Part shown: in pieces, positions 11,202 to 11,572 of the stretch
Layout of the letters: each line of letters starts with the position of its first letter
Position numbering within the stretch: position 1 is the first letter of the stretch
Source: VFMC01 sp031400715
Lineage (GTDB): Bacteria; Actinomycetota; Acidimicrobiia; Acidimicrobiales; Ilumatobacteraceae
Length of the DNA: 11,572 nucleotides
Reading direction: 5' to 3'
Assembly (NCBI GenBank): GCA_031400715.1
Contig: JANNQK010000191.1
Span: 1 to 11,572 of the forward strand
Notes under the pieces: generated by a model
Told to the model about the DNA's origin: nothing
The model's input: only the letters and a program-made list of their open reading frames with translations
The model's database searches: none
Translations under genes and position numbers: made by a program

Positions 11202-11358
11202 TCTCGCACCCACACGAGACGTGCGGCCCGCCCGCCGCACCCAGCAGCCACTCGCTTCCGTTCTGTCACCACCGGTCCCTCGCCCGCAGCCGGTGATGAC
11301 AGCGGAGCGGGTGGCTGCTGGCGCGTCTGGCCCCCTGACGGCCTGATGACCCCAGGCC
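11202..11358 (+). terminator. Cluster of four hairpins after the Asp-rich gene
   Basis: The 251-nt gap before the last gene holds no ORF I can support but has four consecutive stems. They are TCTCG/CGAGA (11202-11219), GTGCGG/CCGCAC (11221-11240), a large imperfect stem of about 30 bp (11241-11275 with 11290-11321, 14-nt loop) and GGCCTG/CAGGCC (11340-11358). The large stem is most simply the terminator of the upstream gene. The others may be part of it, or the cluster may be a structured RNA. Confidence 0.55.
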
Positions 11359-11433
11359 TGAGCATCGAGCTCGCTGAGCAGGCCCGACGCGTCGCGCGGT
11401 CAAGCTCGGAACGGGCCGGACCGATACCCCTAC

Positions 11434-11572
11434 ATGCGGGCTGGCCGGTTGCTCTTCGTCGTTGCCCTGGCGGCAGGCTCGGCGTTGATCGCCGGAGTCG
11501 TCCCGGTGCCGTCGCCAGCCGGTCTCGGTACGACTTCGATGGCTGCAGCAGCCGAGGACCCCGCCCCGTGGG
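11434..11572 (+). CDS. Secreted protein, N-terminal part only
   Basis: The frame is open from ATG 11434 to the window edge (46 codons). The product starts MRAGRLLFVVALAAGSALIA, a typical signal peptide with a positive n-region (R2, R5) and a hydrophobic core. It reaches a likely cleavage site around SMAAAA before EDPAPW. No strong Shine-Dalgarno precedes the ATG; TACCCC lies just 3 nt before it and is not a good -10 fit at that spacing. Cleavage may also fall earlier, near the Pro-rich VPVPSPAG. The rest of the protein is not visible, so its function cannot be judged. It points the same way as the Asp-rich gene but the hairpin cluster between suggests a separate transcript. Confidence 0.6.
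   Translation, partial: MRAGRLLFVVALAAGSALIAGVVPVPSPAGLGTTSMAAAAEDPAPW

Overview
The window reads as a GC-rich actinobacterial chromosome, and Acidimicrobiia (Ilumatobacter-like) is my best guess. The reasons are an InhA-type enoyl-ACP reductase, a mycothiol ligase (MshC), an F420-dependent NADP reductase, a phosphatidylinositol-phosphate synthase, and several genes whose start codons lie 6-8 nt after a TANNNT -10 box (leaderless style). Genes are dense with short gaps. I see no phage, insertion sequence, CRISPR array, tRNA or rRNA. Phylum is fairly sure; class is inference.

Left part (1-3397): the edge carries the N-terminal part of a sulfatase/alkaline-phosphatase superfamily protein on +, which stops abruptly at 227. 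Leftward on the minus strand run a HIT-family nucleotide hydrolase/phosphorylase, a two-helix membrane protein, a phosphatidylinositol-phosphate synthase (pgsA) and a PatA-like acyltransferase. A small plus-strand gene of unknown function sits between the membrane protein and pgsA. With thrS further right, this matches the mycobacterial order thrS / HIT / pgsA1 / acyltransferase / pimA. Here pimA is not next to the acyltransferase.

Middle (3398-7616): a plus-strand RIO-type protein kinase with an Asp/Arg-rich N-terminal arm lies between HIT and thrS. It is preceded by a possible 17-codon leader ORF. It converges on thrS, and the TGA stop codons of the two genes pair with each other in one long terminator hairpin. 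thrS is followed to the right (upstream in its own direction) by a PlsC-type acyltransferase.

Right part (7617-11572): npdG and mshC form a tightly coupled minus-strand pair (2 nt apart), linking F420/NADPH and mycothiol redox metabolism. A leaderless-looking InhA-type fabI diverges from npdG. A 158-nt gap rich in hairpins follows, then a gene for an exported protein with an Asp/His-rich repeat tail, then another hairpin-rich gap of about 250 nt, and finally the signal-peptide end of a further secreted protein cut by the window edge.

Overall this is an envelope-lipid and redox-cofactor housekeeping region: fatty acid elongation, phosphatidic acid synthesis, PI and probably PIM synthesis, and mycothiol. 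Inositol phosphate links PI synthesis to mycothiol. No defence or mobile system is evident. The most unusual parts are the RIO kinase with its leader, the stop-codon-sharing terminator, the structured RNA candidates around the Asp-rich secreted gene, and the broken sulfatase where pimA might be expected.
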